A DNA stretch of 64,000 nucleotides from Candidatus Uhrbacteria bacterium (GCA_021413945.1 JAIOPK010000017.1:148573-212572), one strand, 5' to 3'; numbered from the stretch's first letter, positions 48,322 to 57,814 are shown. The notes: generated by a model not told the origin, from the letters alone. Program-made: numbers and translations.

Positions 48322-50220
48322 ATGCCCCGCAAAATGAAAAAGTTTGAAGCAATGGAGGAGCCGGTCTCGCGCCAAGAGTCGGTTCCGGGTCCGGCAAAAC
48401 TCAAGCCGGGAACATCGCTCGAGACGTTCCAGAAGTCGTTCCAAAAGAAATACGACGCGGCATTTGCGAAGTTTGAAGAATCGGAGGAGCTCTACAAGAT
48501 GGAGCCGACGGAAGAAAACGCCGCTGCGATGGAAGTCGCCCGCGCAGAGGCGGAGCGTCAGCGTATTCGCTTGCAGAAGACGGAAAATAAGCAGGAGGAA
48601 ATTGACGATTCGGCGCGAATAACAAAAGAGCGCAGGTCCGTGAAAGAAACCGTCGGCAAAATGGCCGATGCGATTGATGCGGAAAAACCAAAGCGTGAAA
48701 CGTCGGAGGACATGGTAAAGGAACTTCTGGATATTGAGAGCGCACGCCAAGTCGAGGAAGCAACTCCCGGCTATCAAGCAAAGCCGGAAATGCTTTCCAA
48801 GAAGCAGAAACGAGAAGCCATGCACCAGAGCAATGTTCGTGAATTGATCAAAGAATCAGGTGTTGAAATTCCCGGGCAGGAGCCCGAGATCGACGTAGAC
48901 GTAACCATGGAAGCGATCGACAAAGCGTGGGTCGACAGAATCAAACGCGATATCGAGAAAGAAAAAACGCCAAAAGAAATCGCCAAGGCCGCATTGGAGG
49001 CGCACCCGGAAGAATCGGAAAAGCTGGAACGCGTCAAAGCAGGAGAGCGCATCCGAGCGCATGTGCAAGCGGAACGCGCCGCCGCCGAGATGGATCCTGC
49101 TCGCAAGCGTTCCATGGCCAAACTGAAAAAGCTCGAGGCCGAGCATGAAGCGACGGGTCAGCGCCTGCGCGACTTGACCGGCATGTCGCCGGAAGATGCA
49201 TACGAGAAGCTCGTTCTGAACGGCGGTTTTATGCAGCGTATGCGTCGTGGCTTGGCCAAGCTTGCCAATGTTCCTACGTATGATTTGCTCGATACTTGGA
49301 TTGAATCCGGCAAAAAAATGGAAGAAGTCGACCGTGAAATCGTTGGAACCGAGCCGGACTTTGGTCATGAAGTGAGAGCAAGGGGTCTGCGTACACGCGC
49401 GGATGAGGGAATGGCAACCAAGGCCGCGATCGGCCGTGAAGAGGCCCGCCGCTACCGCGAAGTGCCGTTGGATCTGTCCAAACCGGTCGGCGAAGTTTCC
49501 GATGAGACGCTCATGGAGGACGTGAATGCGCAAAAAACCAAAGAATTTAATGAGGCGATTGAGCAGTCGCGTATCGAGCTCGTCGCGAAAGCAAAAGCCA
49601 AGGCCGATGCGGAACGTGCCGCGATGAAGTCACCGGAAGAACAAGAGATTGAAAACATCGAGGCGGATTTTAAAAAGGGTGTTGTTCGTAACGCGGAAGG
49701 CGGTGTGATCGAAGATGAAAAGCAGATTCGTGCCAAGCGTCCGATGAGCCGTGTCTCGGGTCGCCGTGTCTCGATGAGCGCGGGCGGAAGCGTGGTCGAG
49801 TCGATGGCAAAAGCGGAATCGGTACCCGTGTATCAGCCGGGAGAAGAAGCGCAAGAGATGCCTCGCATGCGAAAGACAAAGGTAGAAGCGCCGGCGGAAG
49901 AAAACGAGTTGCTCAAGTTTCAAAAGGAGCGCGCCGCAGATATCAATGTCGTCCGCAAAGAATATCCGCGCGCCGCCGAAGTTTGGAACAGTATCGCTAC
50001 GCGTTTGCAGGGGATGGAGAAAGATCAGCTCGACGGTCTCTCCGAGATATTCGGCACCCGCGACATTGCGACGGCCTATGTCCTCGATCGTGCGTTTAAC
50101 GATATGGATGGCGACAAAGCGGCTTTCGCCCGTCTCCAAGAAGCAGACAAGATTCTCGGTATCGAGGAAGTCTCGCCTAAAAAGGTCAAAGCCAAGCGAA
50201 CAAACGGAAAAGCCGCGTAA
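48322..50220 (+). CDS. Hypothetical coiled-coil protein
   Basis: 632 aa, Glu/Lys/Ala-rich helical sequence; no signal peptide. Confidence 0.65.
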   Translation: MPRKMKKFEAMEEPVSRQESVPGPAKLKPGTSLETFQKSFQKKYDAAFAKFEESEELYKMEPTEENAAAMEVARAEAERQRIRLQKTENKQEEIDDSARITKERRSVKETVGKMADAIDAEKPKRETSEDMVKELLDIESARQVEEATPGYQAKPEMLSKKQKREAMHQSNVRELIKESGVEIPGQEPEIDVDVTMEAIDKAWVDRIKRDIEKEKTPKEIAKAALEAHPEESEKLERVKAGERIRAHVQAERAAAEMDPARKRSMAKLKKLEAEHEATGQRLRDLTGMSPEDAYEKLVLNGGFMQRMRRGLAKLANVPTYDLLDTWIESGKKMEEVDREIVGTEPDFGHEVRARGLRTRADEGMATKAAIGREEARRYREVPLDLSKPVGEVSDETLMEDVNAQKTKEFNEAIEQSRIELVAKAKAKADAERAAMKSPEEQEIENIEADFKKGVVRNAEGGVIEDEKQIRAKRPMSRVSGRRVSMSAGGSVVESMAKAESVPVYQPGEEAQEMPRMRKTKVEAPAEENELLKFQKERAADINVVRKEYPRAAEVWNSIATRLQGMEKDQLDGLSEIFGTRDIATAYVLDRAFNDMDGDKAAFARLQEADKILGIEEVSPKKVKAKRTNGKAA

Positions 50221-50223
50221 AAA

Positions 50224-50252
50224 ATACCCCCGCATGCGGGGGTATTTTTTTA
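50224..50252 (+). terminator. Terminator
   Basis: atacccccgcatgcgggggtattttttt. Confidence 0.85.
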
Positions 50253-50262
50253 CCCGAGACCA

Positions 50263-50291
50263 TTGACAAAATCAAAATATTTTGTTATGCA
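50263..50291 (+). promoter_or_regulatory. Promoter
   Basis: TTGACA - 17 - TATGCA. Confidence 0.6.
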
Positions 50292-50319
50292 TTGTATGTC
50301 ACGGGAAAGGAAGATTCAT

Positions 50320-50862
50320 ATGGTCCCCAGTGATCAGTTCCTTTGGAGCAAGATCGTGTCGCCTTCCCTGCGGGATCTCATCCCGGGGGTCACGGCTCAT
50401 GTCAGCACGCCCTTCGTCGAGGACCTCCATCTGGAGGACTGCGGCGACTTTGTCTGGGCGCTGGTCTGTCTCACGCGAGGCGCGCCACATGAGCTGTTGG
50501 ACGGCTTCCGATACGAGGGTAACAAGCCGACGCCGGAAGCGGGGGAAGCCCTCTTCTACGGCGCGCTGGAAGCCCGCGATTTCTACTCCTTCCCCGAAGG
50601 CTCGCTTCTCCGAATCATCAAGCGTCTCAAGCGCAATGTCGATTCCTGCGAGGTCGATAGCCCCGAGGAAGAGGCACACGCCAAGGCGCTTGAGCGTATC
50701 AAGGACGTGATCGTCTTCCTCGCCGAGGAGCATCCCAAGGCCACAGATTGGCTGAAGCCGGGCCCCAAGCGAGCGGTCGTGACCAACCAAGGCCATCGCC
50801 TTCAGGCAGCCCAGAAGCCGAGTCAGCCGCGTTCCCGCGCTAATCTCAGGCTCATCCGATAG
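50320..50862 (+). CDS. Hypothetical protein (monocistronic)
   Basis: MVPSDQFLWSKIVSPSLRDLIPGV..; upstream promoter; downstream terminator. Confidence 0.6.
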   Translation: MVPSDQFLWSKIVSPSLRDLIPGVTAHVSTPFVEDLHLEDCGDFVWALVCLTRGAPHELLDGFRYEGNKPTPEAGEALFYGALEARDFYSFPEGSLLRIIKRLKRNVDSCEVDSPEEEAHAKALERIKDVIVFLAEEHPKATDWLKPGPKRAVVTNQGHRLQAAQKPSQPRSRANLRLIR

Positions 50863-50879
50863 GACGATACTCTGCAACC

Positions 50880-50918
50880 GCGACCCTCAAGCCATTGGGC
50901 TTTTGGGTCGCTTTTCGT
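50880..50918 (+). terminator. Terminator
   Basis: gcgaccctcaagccattgggcttttgggtcgctttt. Confidence 0.8.
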
Positions 50919-50949
50919 TTTTGGCTAACTTGCATTAAATAGCTGTTTT

Positions 50950-51110
50950 ATTGACAAAAAGGCAAAAACGTGTTATAGTATCTAGTTAAATAACGCTGTA
51001 GTTAGTCGATTTTCCTCAAAAAAAGCCAAGATTCGCCACTGTTAATCCTTGGACAAATAGCTTGTTACATACTCTTGACAAAAAGCTCAAAAAGTGATAT
51101 TGTAATACGT
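50950..51110 (+). promoter_or_regulatory. Two strong tandem sigma70 promoters
   Basis: TTGACA-N17-TATAGT and TTGACA-N17-TATTGT. Confidence 0.75.
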
Positions 51111-51295
51111 TCCTTCAAATGCCGTTCGCGTAATAACGACAGGTATTTGAGCCGTTCCGTCTCTGGCGGGACGGCTCAAGGACCGGTCAATAATGACAGG
51201 TTCTCGCTATTTCCAAGTTTCAGATTCAGAACGATAAACCCGACCTCCACCCAGGGTCACAGACCACCGGGCCGGAAGGTTCGGAAGGAGCTCCC

Positions 51296-52777
51296 GTGAA
51301 GAAGACCAACCTGTTCCTCGTCTCGTTCGTGATCGGTTTCATCTCGGTTCTCGTCCTCGGCATCTCGTCGACGGCGAGCGCTCAGACCCGCGCCGACGTT
51401 CCGGACGGATTCACTGATCCGTGCCTCGGAGCGTTCAACGACGCCTACGACGGCGACGGCGCGATCTCGGCCGCGGAAGCGACCGCGATCACGCAGGCCT
51501 GCGTCGACATGGATGTGACGCAAGCCGGATTCTTCGAGACGCTGGCGGACCGCCTCAACGGTCCGGAGCCGCGTCCCACGTTCAACCACATCGGTGACGT
51601 GATCGGTCACTTCTCGCGCTGCATCCGGGCCACCGTCTGTCCCAACGAGGGAACGACGCTCCCGCCGCGCGCGACACCCCGACTCGTCCTCGAAGGCCGC
51701 GGCCCCCATCACATGGAAGGTCGTGGCTGGCACCAGCAGGTCGTCTGCGAAGACGGCACGGTGCCATTCAACGTCGAGGAGCGGTATGCACATGTCGATG
51801 GCGAGAGCCGTCGCATCATCCCGCGCGGCACGACGCTCGTGATCGTGTACTGTCTCGACCCCAACAACTCCGCCGCACCCGGTGTGGCAGAGCGGGGAGG
51901 CGACGTGGATCTCTCAAGGATCATCGCCTGGCTCGAGCGTCACGACAGCCATCTCACGCGCATCGACAATGCCTGCGCGGAAGAGGGCGGCATGCGCGGT
52001 GATCCCGACTGGGATCTGCTCTGCCTCCGTCTGGACCAGGTCGTCATCAACTCGACCAACATCCGGACGCTCACGCAGAACCTCCAGACACTCAGCGACG
52101 ACGTCGATGCGCTCCGTGCGCGCGAGGACAATCGCTGGGCGGCCGACTGCGGCAGGTCGGACGCGGAGTGGACCGCGATGAGCGAGGACGATCGTCTCGA
52201 GCTCATCCGAAGCGGCCAGTGCGACGGCGCCTCCACTACGGTGGTGAACCAGAGCGACTGGCATCTCCGCTTCCACCTCGGCGTCGGCCTGCACCTCGTG
52301 GGTCTCACGGCTCCGGCCGGCATCACCTCGCCAAACGCGGTGGTGTACGGCGAGCTCGAGGCACTGCCGAGCGAGCACTTCGGGTTCTACCTGCGCGGCA
52401 TGATCGGGGCGGGCGACCTCCTCGATCGTATCGGTCAGTACAACCCCGAGGGCACGATCGGCTTCGAGGGCATCGCCGGCGGATCGGCTGGTCTGACCAT
52501 CCGATTCAACGAGATGTTCGCTCTCGACGCAGGCCTCGCATCTTCCTTCGGCTTCAACCCCGGCGGACAGATCGGCCGTAGCCTGCACACCTGGCCGTGG
52601 TTCCAGATCGGCGGTGAGCTTCGCCTTCATCGGCCTCGACCATGCACACTCCGAGGTGCGTCGCCCCAACGTCGATTCCTTCATCGGTGTCGACAGCGTG
52701 GGCTACCACGGCGGAGTCGGCATCGGCTTCTCGTTCTGAACTGCTTCGGGGGCCCGCTCTCTACATCTGTAGATTGA
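51296..52777 (+). CDS. Secreted coiled-coil/beta-barrel protein; apparent frameshift near 52612
   Basis: Signal peptide ..SSTASAQ; alternating beta-barrel-like C-terminal half; adjacent frame continues VSFAFIGLDHAHSEV..GVGIGFSF* to 52739. Confidence 0.7.
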   Translation: MKKTNLFLVSFVIGFISVLVLGISSTASAQTRADVPDGFTDPCLGAFNDAYDGDGAISAAEATAITQACVDMDVTQAGFFETLADRLNGPEPRPTFNHIGDVIGHFSRCIRATVCPNEGTTLPPRATPRLVLEGRGPHHMEGRGWHQQVVCEDGTVPFNVEERYAHVDGESRRIIPRGTTLVIVYCLDPNNSAAPGVAERGGDVDLSRIIAWLERHDSHLTRIDNACAEEGGMRGDPDWDLLCLRLDQVVINSTNIRTLTQNLQTLSDDVDALRAREDNRWAADCGRSDAEWTAMSEDDRLELIRSGQCDGASTTVVNQSDWHLRFHLGVGLHLVGLTAPAGITSPNAVVYGELEALPSEHFGFYLRGMIGAGDLLDRIGQYNPEGTIGFEGIAGGSAGLTIRFNEMFALDAGLASSFGFNPGGQIGRSLHTWPWFQIGGELRLHRPRPCTLRGASPQRRFLHRCRQRGLPRRSRHRLLVLNCFGGPLSTSVD

Positions 52778-52787
52778 GCGGGCCCCC
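52746..52787 (+). terminator. Large GC hairpin
   Basis: gggggcccgctc..gagcgggccccc. Confidence 0.7.
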
Positions 52788-52906
52788 CACCATCCGGCTT
52801 GATCACTCCGTGGTCGACCCAGATGGTGGATCTAAAAAGTCCACATCGATGTAAACGCTACAGAACAGAAAACATTCCCCTTGATACGGGGAGAAGGACA
52901 GAGAAG

Positions 52907-54331
52907 ATGACCAAGCTCAACGCTGCGCTCCTTTCCATCACGATCATCTGCGCGGCCTTCGCGGGCTGCGCCAACGCCGTCCTTCCGGACGAGCACGGCC
53001 GTATCTGCGAGCCCGGCTCGATGACGCCCGACTCGTTCGGGTGTCTGTCCGGATGCGACGCCGACGCGAGCGCGTACTTCTGTACGGCCGATGGCCGAGG
53101 CATGGAGTGCCGCATCCTCGCGGGTCGCACCTGCGTCACCGATCCGGGCTGTCCGGGCGGTGGAGCGGAGTGCGGCGCCGGTGTCGGAGCTTGTCTCCGC
53201 TTCGGCACGACGTCCTGCCCCGCAGGCTCGTCGGTCGCGAACATCTGCAGCGCCGTCGCCGGAACCCCCGGATCGGAAGTCTGTGGCGACGCGATCGACA
53301 ACGACTGCGACGGCACGGTCGATGACGGCTGTAGCACCTGCGTTCCTTCGGGAGCGGAGATCTGCGACAACCGTGACAACGACTGCGACGGCACGGTCGA
53401 CGAAGGCTGCGACGACGACGGTGACGACCACTGCGACGGGACCATGCAGATGGGCCCGAGCGGATCGCTCGCCTGCCCGCGCACGCCTCCCAGTCGAAGC
53501 ACCGGCGACGACTGCGACGACACCAACCCCGGTCGGTGTCCCTCGGCCGTCGAGATCTGCGGCAATGGCATCGACGAGGACTGCAGCGGGAGCGATCTCG
53601 TTTGTCCTCCGGTCTGTGTCGCCGAGGTCTGCAACGGCCGCGACGACGACTGCGATGGCGTGATCGACGACGGCGTTCGCAACGCCTGCGGCACCTGCGG
53701 CTCGGTTCCGACCGAGATCTGCGGCAATGGCATCGACGAGGACTGCAGCGGGAGCGATCTCGCTTGCACCTGCACGGTTCGTACCGAGGTCTGCAACGAC
53801 CGCGACGACGACTGCGATGGCAGCGTCGACGAGGGCGGTGTCTGCGGGCCGACCTGCGGCTACGGCGCTCTCGTCGGTTCCGAGATCTGCGTCGAGTACG
53901 GCGCAGTCCCGACGCTCACGACTGTGAGCGGCGCCACGGTGACGAGTCCTACGATCGTCATCTTCAACTGCGGCGGCGGTAGCACGTCGTTCGCCCCCGG
54001 CACCAGCGCCTGCGTCCCACTGAACGAGTCCTGCTTCGGCTGGCTCGCGATGACGGTGACGCACGGAAGCAGTGCGGACGAGCGGAACTACTCCACGTGG
54101 CTCGGCTACAGCGGCCGATCCTCGGAGTCGATGGGCATGCGAGTCTTTGCCCGCACGGGCACGACGACTCGCGAGCTCGCGAACCGCTCTTGGATCGCCT
54201 ACGATCCGTCGGGCTCGACCTACTCGAGCTACGCCGGGCCGGAACACGCGGGTGACCGTGTGTACCGCGACATGATGCCGGTCCGCGAGGACTGCGCCAC
54301 GTCGACGGCGCGTCCGCCCGACCGCTACTAG
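52907..54331 (+). CDS. Lipoprotein with MopE-like (PF11617-type) DNDCDGTVDEGC repeats
   Basis: Lipobox AFAGC; about six D/N-D-C-D-G repeats; SD ggagaaggacagag. Confidence 0.85.
   Translation: MTKLNAALLSITIICAAFAGCANAVLPDEHGRICEPGSMTPDSFGCLSGCDADASAYFCTADGRGMECRILAGRTCVTDPGCPGGGAECGAGVGACLRFGTTSCPAGSSVANICSAVAGTPGSEVCGDAIDNDCDGTVDDGCSTCVPSGAEICDNRDNDCDGTVDEGCDDDGDDHCDGTMQMGPSGSLACPRTPPSRSTGDDCDDTNPGRCPSAVEICGNGIDEDCSGSDLVCPPVCVAEVCNGRDDDCDGVIDDGVRNACGTCGSVPTEICGNGIDEDCSGSDLACTCTVRTEVCNDRDDDCDGSVDEGGVCGPTCGYGALVGSEICVEYGAVPTLTTVSGATVTSPTIVIFNCGGGSTSFAPGTSACVPLNESCFGWLAMTVTHGSSADERNYSTWLGYSGRSSESMGMRVFARTGTTTRELANRSWIAYDPSGSTYSSYAGPEHAGDRVYRDMMPVREDCATSTARPPDRY
53551..53762 (+). repeat. 50-bp exact direct repeat (53551-53600 and 53713-53762)
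   Basis: cgagatctgcggcaatggcatcgacgaggactgcagcgggagcgatctcg twice. Confidence 0.95.
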
Positions 54332-54547
54332 CACCTTCGCCCTCACGGGCATCTCTGGAAAGTGAGCACTGGTTTCTACCGGTGCTCCTTCCCTCAAAGT
54401 TCATCATCATTGATGGCCTTCGAGGGGAGTCCGAATGGTTCGGCCACTACTCCCTCACGGGAGTCGGGGAGTCCGACGACTCTCTCCTGTTCCGGTTTCA
54501 ACCTGAGTTCCAAACGCGCCCGACGTATTTCGGGCATGGAGTCTGCC

Positions 54548-55105
54548 ATGAACAAGATGACCACCGTTCTCGCGTTCGCTCTCGTCCTCGTCGCCGGCTG
54601 CAACACCAGCCCCGAGGGCCCCACGTACGGCACGGACTCCGGCGTCACCCCCGCGGGCGACAGCGGCTCCGTTGCCGTCGTCGACGCGGGCGTCCGTCCG
54701 ACCGAGTGGCGCAGCTGCGGCGGCCCGGGGGCGATCTCGCCCACGCGCTTCCGCATCCGCGTGCTCGACGCGGCCGACGGTCCGCTCGGCGCCTGCGCCG
54801 CGGGCTGGGATCCGATCGCGTACGCCCTCCCGATCTCGGGAGACGTGCACGTCGTCGGTTCCGACATCGACCAGCTGGTCCGTCCCGAGTGGGTCGGCAC
54901 CGAGGTCGACTTCAACTTCATCTGCGGATCGGACGGCCGCTACGCGACCGTCCCCGCCGGGTCGAACCCGTCGGATTGCCGCGTCTCGGTCGAGGTGAGC
55001 TACGACGGCATCTCGTTCGAGGACGTCTCGTCCATCGTCGACACGGCCGTCTCTCCCTCGGGCGGAACCCTGTTCCGCCTGCCGCTCTGCTCGACGTATC
55101 TCTGA
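54548..55105 (+). CDS. Putative lipoprotein
   Basis: MNKMTTVLAFALVLVAGCNTSPEGPTYGTDSG; lipobox LVAGC. Confidence 0.7.
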   Translation: MNKMTTVLAFALVLVAGCNTSPEGPTYGTDSGVTPAGDSGSVAVVDAGVRPTEWRSCGGPGAISPTRFRIRVLDAADGPLGACAAGWDPIAYALPISGDVHVVGSDIDQLVRPEWVGTEVDFNFICGSDGRYATVPAGSNPSDCRVSVEVSYDGISFEDVSSIVDTAVSPSGGTLFRLPLCSTYL

Positions 55106-55141
55106 TCGCAAGATCGGACCTGCTCGCAGAGCACACAGAAA

Positions 55142-55183
55142 ACCGCCTTCCTGGTTCACTCCGGGAAGGCGGTCTTTCATTTC
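55142..55183 (+). terminator. Terminator
   Basis: accgccttcctggttcactccgggaaggcggtctttcattt. Confidence 0.8.
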
Positions 55184-55202
55184 CGCTAACCTGCGCGGCA
55201 GG

Positions 55203-55231
55203 ATTGACAAAAATCTTATTTTATCGTAAGC
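55203..55231 (+). promoter_or_regulatory. Promoter of 55363 gene
   Basis: TTGACA - 17 - TAAGCA. Confidence 0.6.
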
Positions 55232-55362
55232 AGAGGCATTGCCAGAGGGCAATCTTCCGGCCTTGAGTTCACCTGATACTCGCTTTCCTCCTCCGGTGGC
55301 GAGCTATCAGGTGGCCTCAGGGTCCGGAGGTCGGACTTTGTACAGAGCCAAGGAGGCGACAC

Positions 55363-56829
55363 ATGCGATACGGTACGTTCCTGTTCACACTGTTCTGTCA
55401 GCTCATCGTCGTCTCCGGGGTTTCGGCCCAGGAAGACGCCGGCGACAGCGCCGGAACGCTCGAGACACTCGATCCCACCATGGACTGCATGCAGCGCTGT
55501 TCCCAGACGCATGAGATGTGCGTCTCGGCAGCCACGTTCATGGACTGCATCAACAACGAACCGGCTTGTGCACCTGTTCGTCCGCGCGACGCAGAGATCA
55601 TGGCCGCGTTCTGCGAGGCCTGTGGCCACGCAACCGTCGGTTGCGGAGACGATGCCCCCACGGGCGCCGTTGCCGGAACGGGCAGCTCGCCCGCTCCACC
55701 GGGCGCCACAACGGCTCCTCGCGCACGCACTCGACCGCCAACGGCGGAAGAACGCGAGCGTTCCGAGCTTGCTCGTGCGCGCGAGATCTGCCGACGTCAG
55801 CGCGGCATCTGGGAAGCGGAAACCGTCGTGGTCATGCCCGACGGAACGGCACGACTCGGTGTCTGCCGTACTCCGGAAGGCGCCGAGCTCATGCAGATGA
55901 TCGACGACGAGCATGACGCCCGCGCGGAAGCGGACGAGCGTCTCGGTCGCCGCATCACGGACGAGGAGCGTGTTCGCGACACAGCCGACCGCCGCTTCGA
56001 CGATCGCGCATCGATCATCGAGGATGGCGACCGCGCACGTGATGCACGCATCGCGACGCTCCTTGCGGAAGTCGTATGCGCGCAAACGCATGCGGAGCGT
56101 ATCTCGGTCGCACGTCTCGACGGGACCACGCGCGCACATCTGTACGACACCGACATGGTGCACGACGGATACTTCATTTGCGGATCGACGGTCGGTCATT
56201 GGGCCGACGAGACGGCTGCGGCGCACGCTGCTTCGACAGTCTCTTCGACCGACGACTCGTCGTCGCATCGTCGTCCGGACGAGCATCCGACCGCGGGCGG
56301 TGAAGGTTGGGGTCTGCACCTGCGCATCCAGCCGTTCGCGTGGATCGGCTTCACGCCGCTCCATCCGACGCTCGCGCAGACGCGCGGCGATGTCAGCTCC
56401 ATCCCGTTCGGGCTGGGCGTCGACTTCACCGTCTTCGCACCGCTCTCGCATGGGTGGTATCTGGAAGGGGGAGCGGCCATCGCCTACGATTGGCCGGAAT
56501 TCTCGCCCTACGCCACCAACCTCCGCCTCTTCTATCACGCAGGCCTCGCCGTGTACCCGGTTCCGGTCTTCTCGATCGGCTTCGGCTACCTCGGCTCGGA
56601 CCGCTTCCGGCCCAACCTGCAGAGCGCCCATTCGTTCCACGGCGGATACCTCGACCTCTCGCTGCACTTCCATCTCCGTGTGGAGGGCGGCCGGATCCGA
56701 GATTCCGGCGACGTGACCGATCCGGGCATCGTCATCAGTCTGCGAGGCGGCTTTGGCGCCACGTTCCGTCCGGCGGTCAGTCCCGCCCCCGACGGTCTCA
56801 TCCAGCTCCTTTTTGGCTTCGAGATCTGA
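55363..56829 (+). CDS. Secreted Cys-rich/coiled-coil/beta-barrel-like protein
   Basis: Signal peptide ..SGVSAQ; coiled-coil middle; C-terminal alternating strands ending LLFGFEI*. Confidence 0.7.
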   Translation: MRYGTFLFTLFCQLIVVSGVSAQEDAGDSAGTLETLDPTMDCMQRCSQTHEMCVSAATFMDCINNEPACAPVRPRDAEIMAAFCEACGHATVGCGDDAPTGAVAGTGSSPAPPGATTAPRARTRPPTAEERERSELARAREICRRQRGIWEAETVVVMPDGTARLGVCRTPEGAELMQMIDDEHDARAEADERLGRRITDEERVRDTADRRFDDRASIIEDGDRARDARIATLLAEVVCAQTHAERISVARLDGTTRAHLYDTDMVHDGYFICGSTVGHWADETAAAHAASTVSSTDDSSSHRRPDEHPTAGGEGWGLHLRIQPFAWIGFTPLHPTLAQTRGDVSSIPFGLGVDFTVFAPLSHGWYLEGGAAIAYDWPEFSPYATNLRLFYHAGLAVYPVPVFSIGFGYLGSDRFRPNLQSAHSFHGGYLDLSLHFHLRVEGGRIRDSGDVTDPGIVISLRGGFGATFRPAVSPAPDGLIQLLFGFEI

Positions 56830-56845
56830 AGCCGACACTCCTGAT

Positions 56846-56885
56846 CGCGGCCCTCTCCCAACTCGTGGGGAGGGCCGCTTTCGTT
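56846..56885 (+). terminator. Terminator
   Basis: gcggccctctcccaactcgtggggagggccgctttcgttt. Confidence 0.85.
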
Positions 56886-56902
56886 TGTGCTAGGATTCCG
56901 CC

Positions 56903-57814
56903 ATGCCGATTCCGTTCGACGGCTTTCTCGGAAACGCCCCGATTAAGCGCATGCTCGAGTCCTTGGCCAATCACCCCGGCCACGCCTATCTATTTCACGG
57001 CCAAGACGGCCTCGGAAAACGTCTTGCCGCCCGTTCCTTTGCCGCAAAGATTTTACACATCGACAATACCGATCTCCTCTCGTTCCACCCCGACTTCATC
57101 GTCCTTGAACGGGAAGAGGGGAGCCGGGAATTGAAAATAAAACAAACGCGCGAATTTGTTTCCCGCATGCAGATGACATCGGCACATGGCGGTTTCAAAG
57201 TCGCGCTCATCGTCGAGGCTGATCGTTTGAATGAAGAGTCTGCAAACTCGCTTCTCAAATCCGTTGAAGAACCTTCCGGCAAGTCGGTCTATATTTTTGT
57301 GAGCGAGCAACCAGATCGACTACCCGCAACACTCCGCTCGCGCCTCGCCTCGATCGCATTCGCGCCAGTCCCGCTCGCGGAGATGTCCGGCAAATTCGCC
57401 GACGAATTCATTCGTGCCAGCCGCGGCTGTCCCGGCATCGCTCATCGCCTCCAAGCGGATCCGGAAACATGGGAGACAAGAAAGAGGGAAGCCGCAGCGC
57501 TCATCGACATTCTGTCGACGGCGCCGCTCGGGAAAGAGCTCGGAGAAATCGAAAGACTCTACAAAAAGCTTCAGTCGGAAGAAGATGCGGAACTCTCTTG
57601 GAGAGCGATTCTCGTCGAGCTTATGCACGTTGCACCCGAGCGTATTGCCCAAGATCCTGCGGCGTTTTCTCGCATTGGACGAGGCCTCGCTCGAGCATGG
57701 AATATGATCGGTTCCTCGCTCTCTCCGCACCTCGCGCTTGAATGGGCGGCGATTGAGCCGTATATTATAGACAAACGCCCTTTACCCGATCTCCTCCATC
57801 CTCGATATCTATGA
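56903..57814 (+). CDS. holB: DNA polymerase III delta' subunit
   Basis: HAYLFHGQDGLGKRLAARSFA; ANSLLKSVEEPSGKSVYIFVSE; LRSRLASIAF. Confidence 0.88.
   Translation: MPIPFDGFLGNAPIKRMLESLANHPGHAYLFHGQDGLGKRLAARSFAAKILHIDNTDLLSFHPDFIVLEREEGSRELKIKQTREFVSRMQMTSAHGGFKVALIVEADRLNEESANSLLKSVEEPSGKSVYIFVSEQPDRLPATLRSRLASIAFAPVPLAEMSGKFADEFIRASRGCPGIAHRLQADPETWETRKREAAALIDILSTAPLGKELGEIERLYKKLQSEEDAELSWRAILVELMHVAPERIAQDPAAFSRIGRGLARAWNMIGSSLSPHLALEWAAIEPYIIDKRPLPDLLHPRYL

Noticed and set aside
52832-54397. 521-aa minus-strand ORF
   Set aside because: Exact antisense of the MopE-like lipoprotein; Val/Ala/Arg-rich shadow ORF produced by GC-rich codon usage.
55216-56838. 540-aa minus-strand ORF
   Set aside because: Antisense shadow of the second barrel gene; no signal peptide or recognisable motif.
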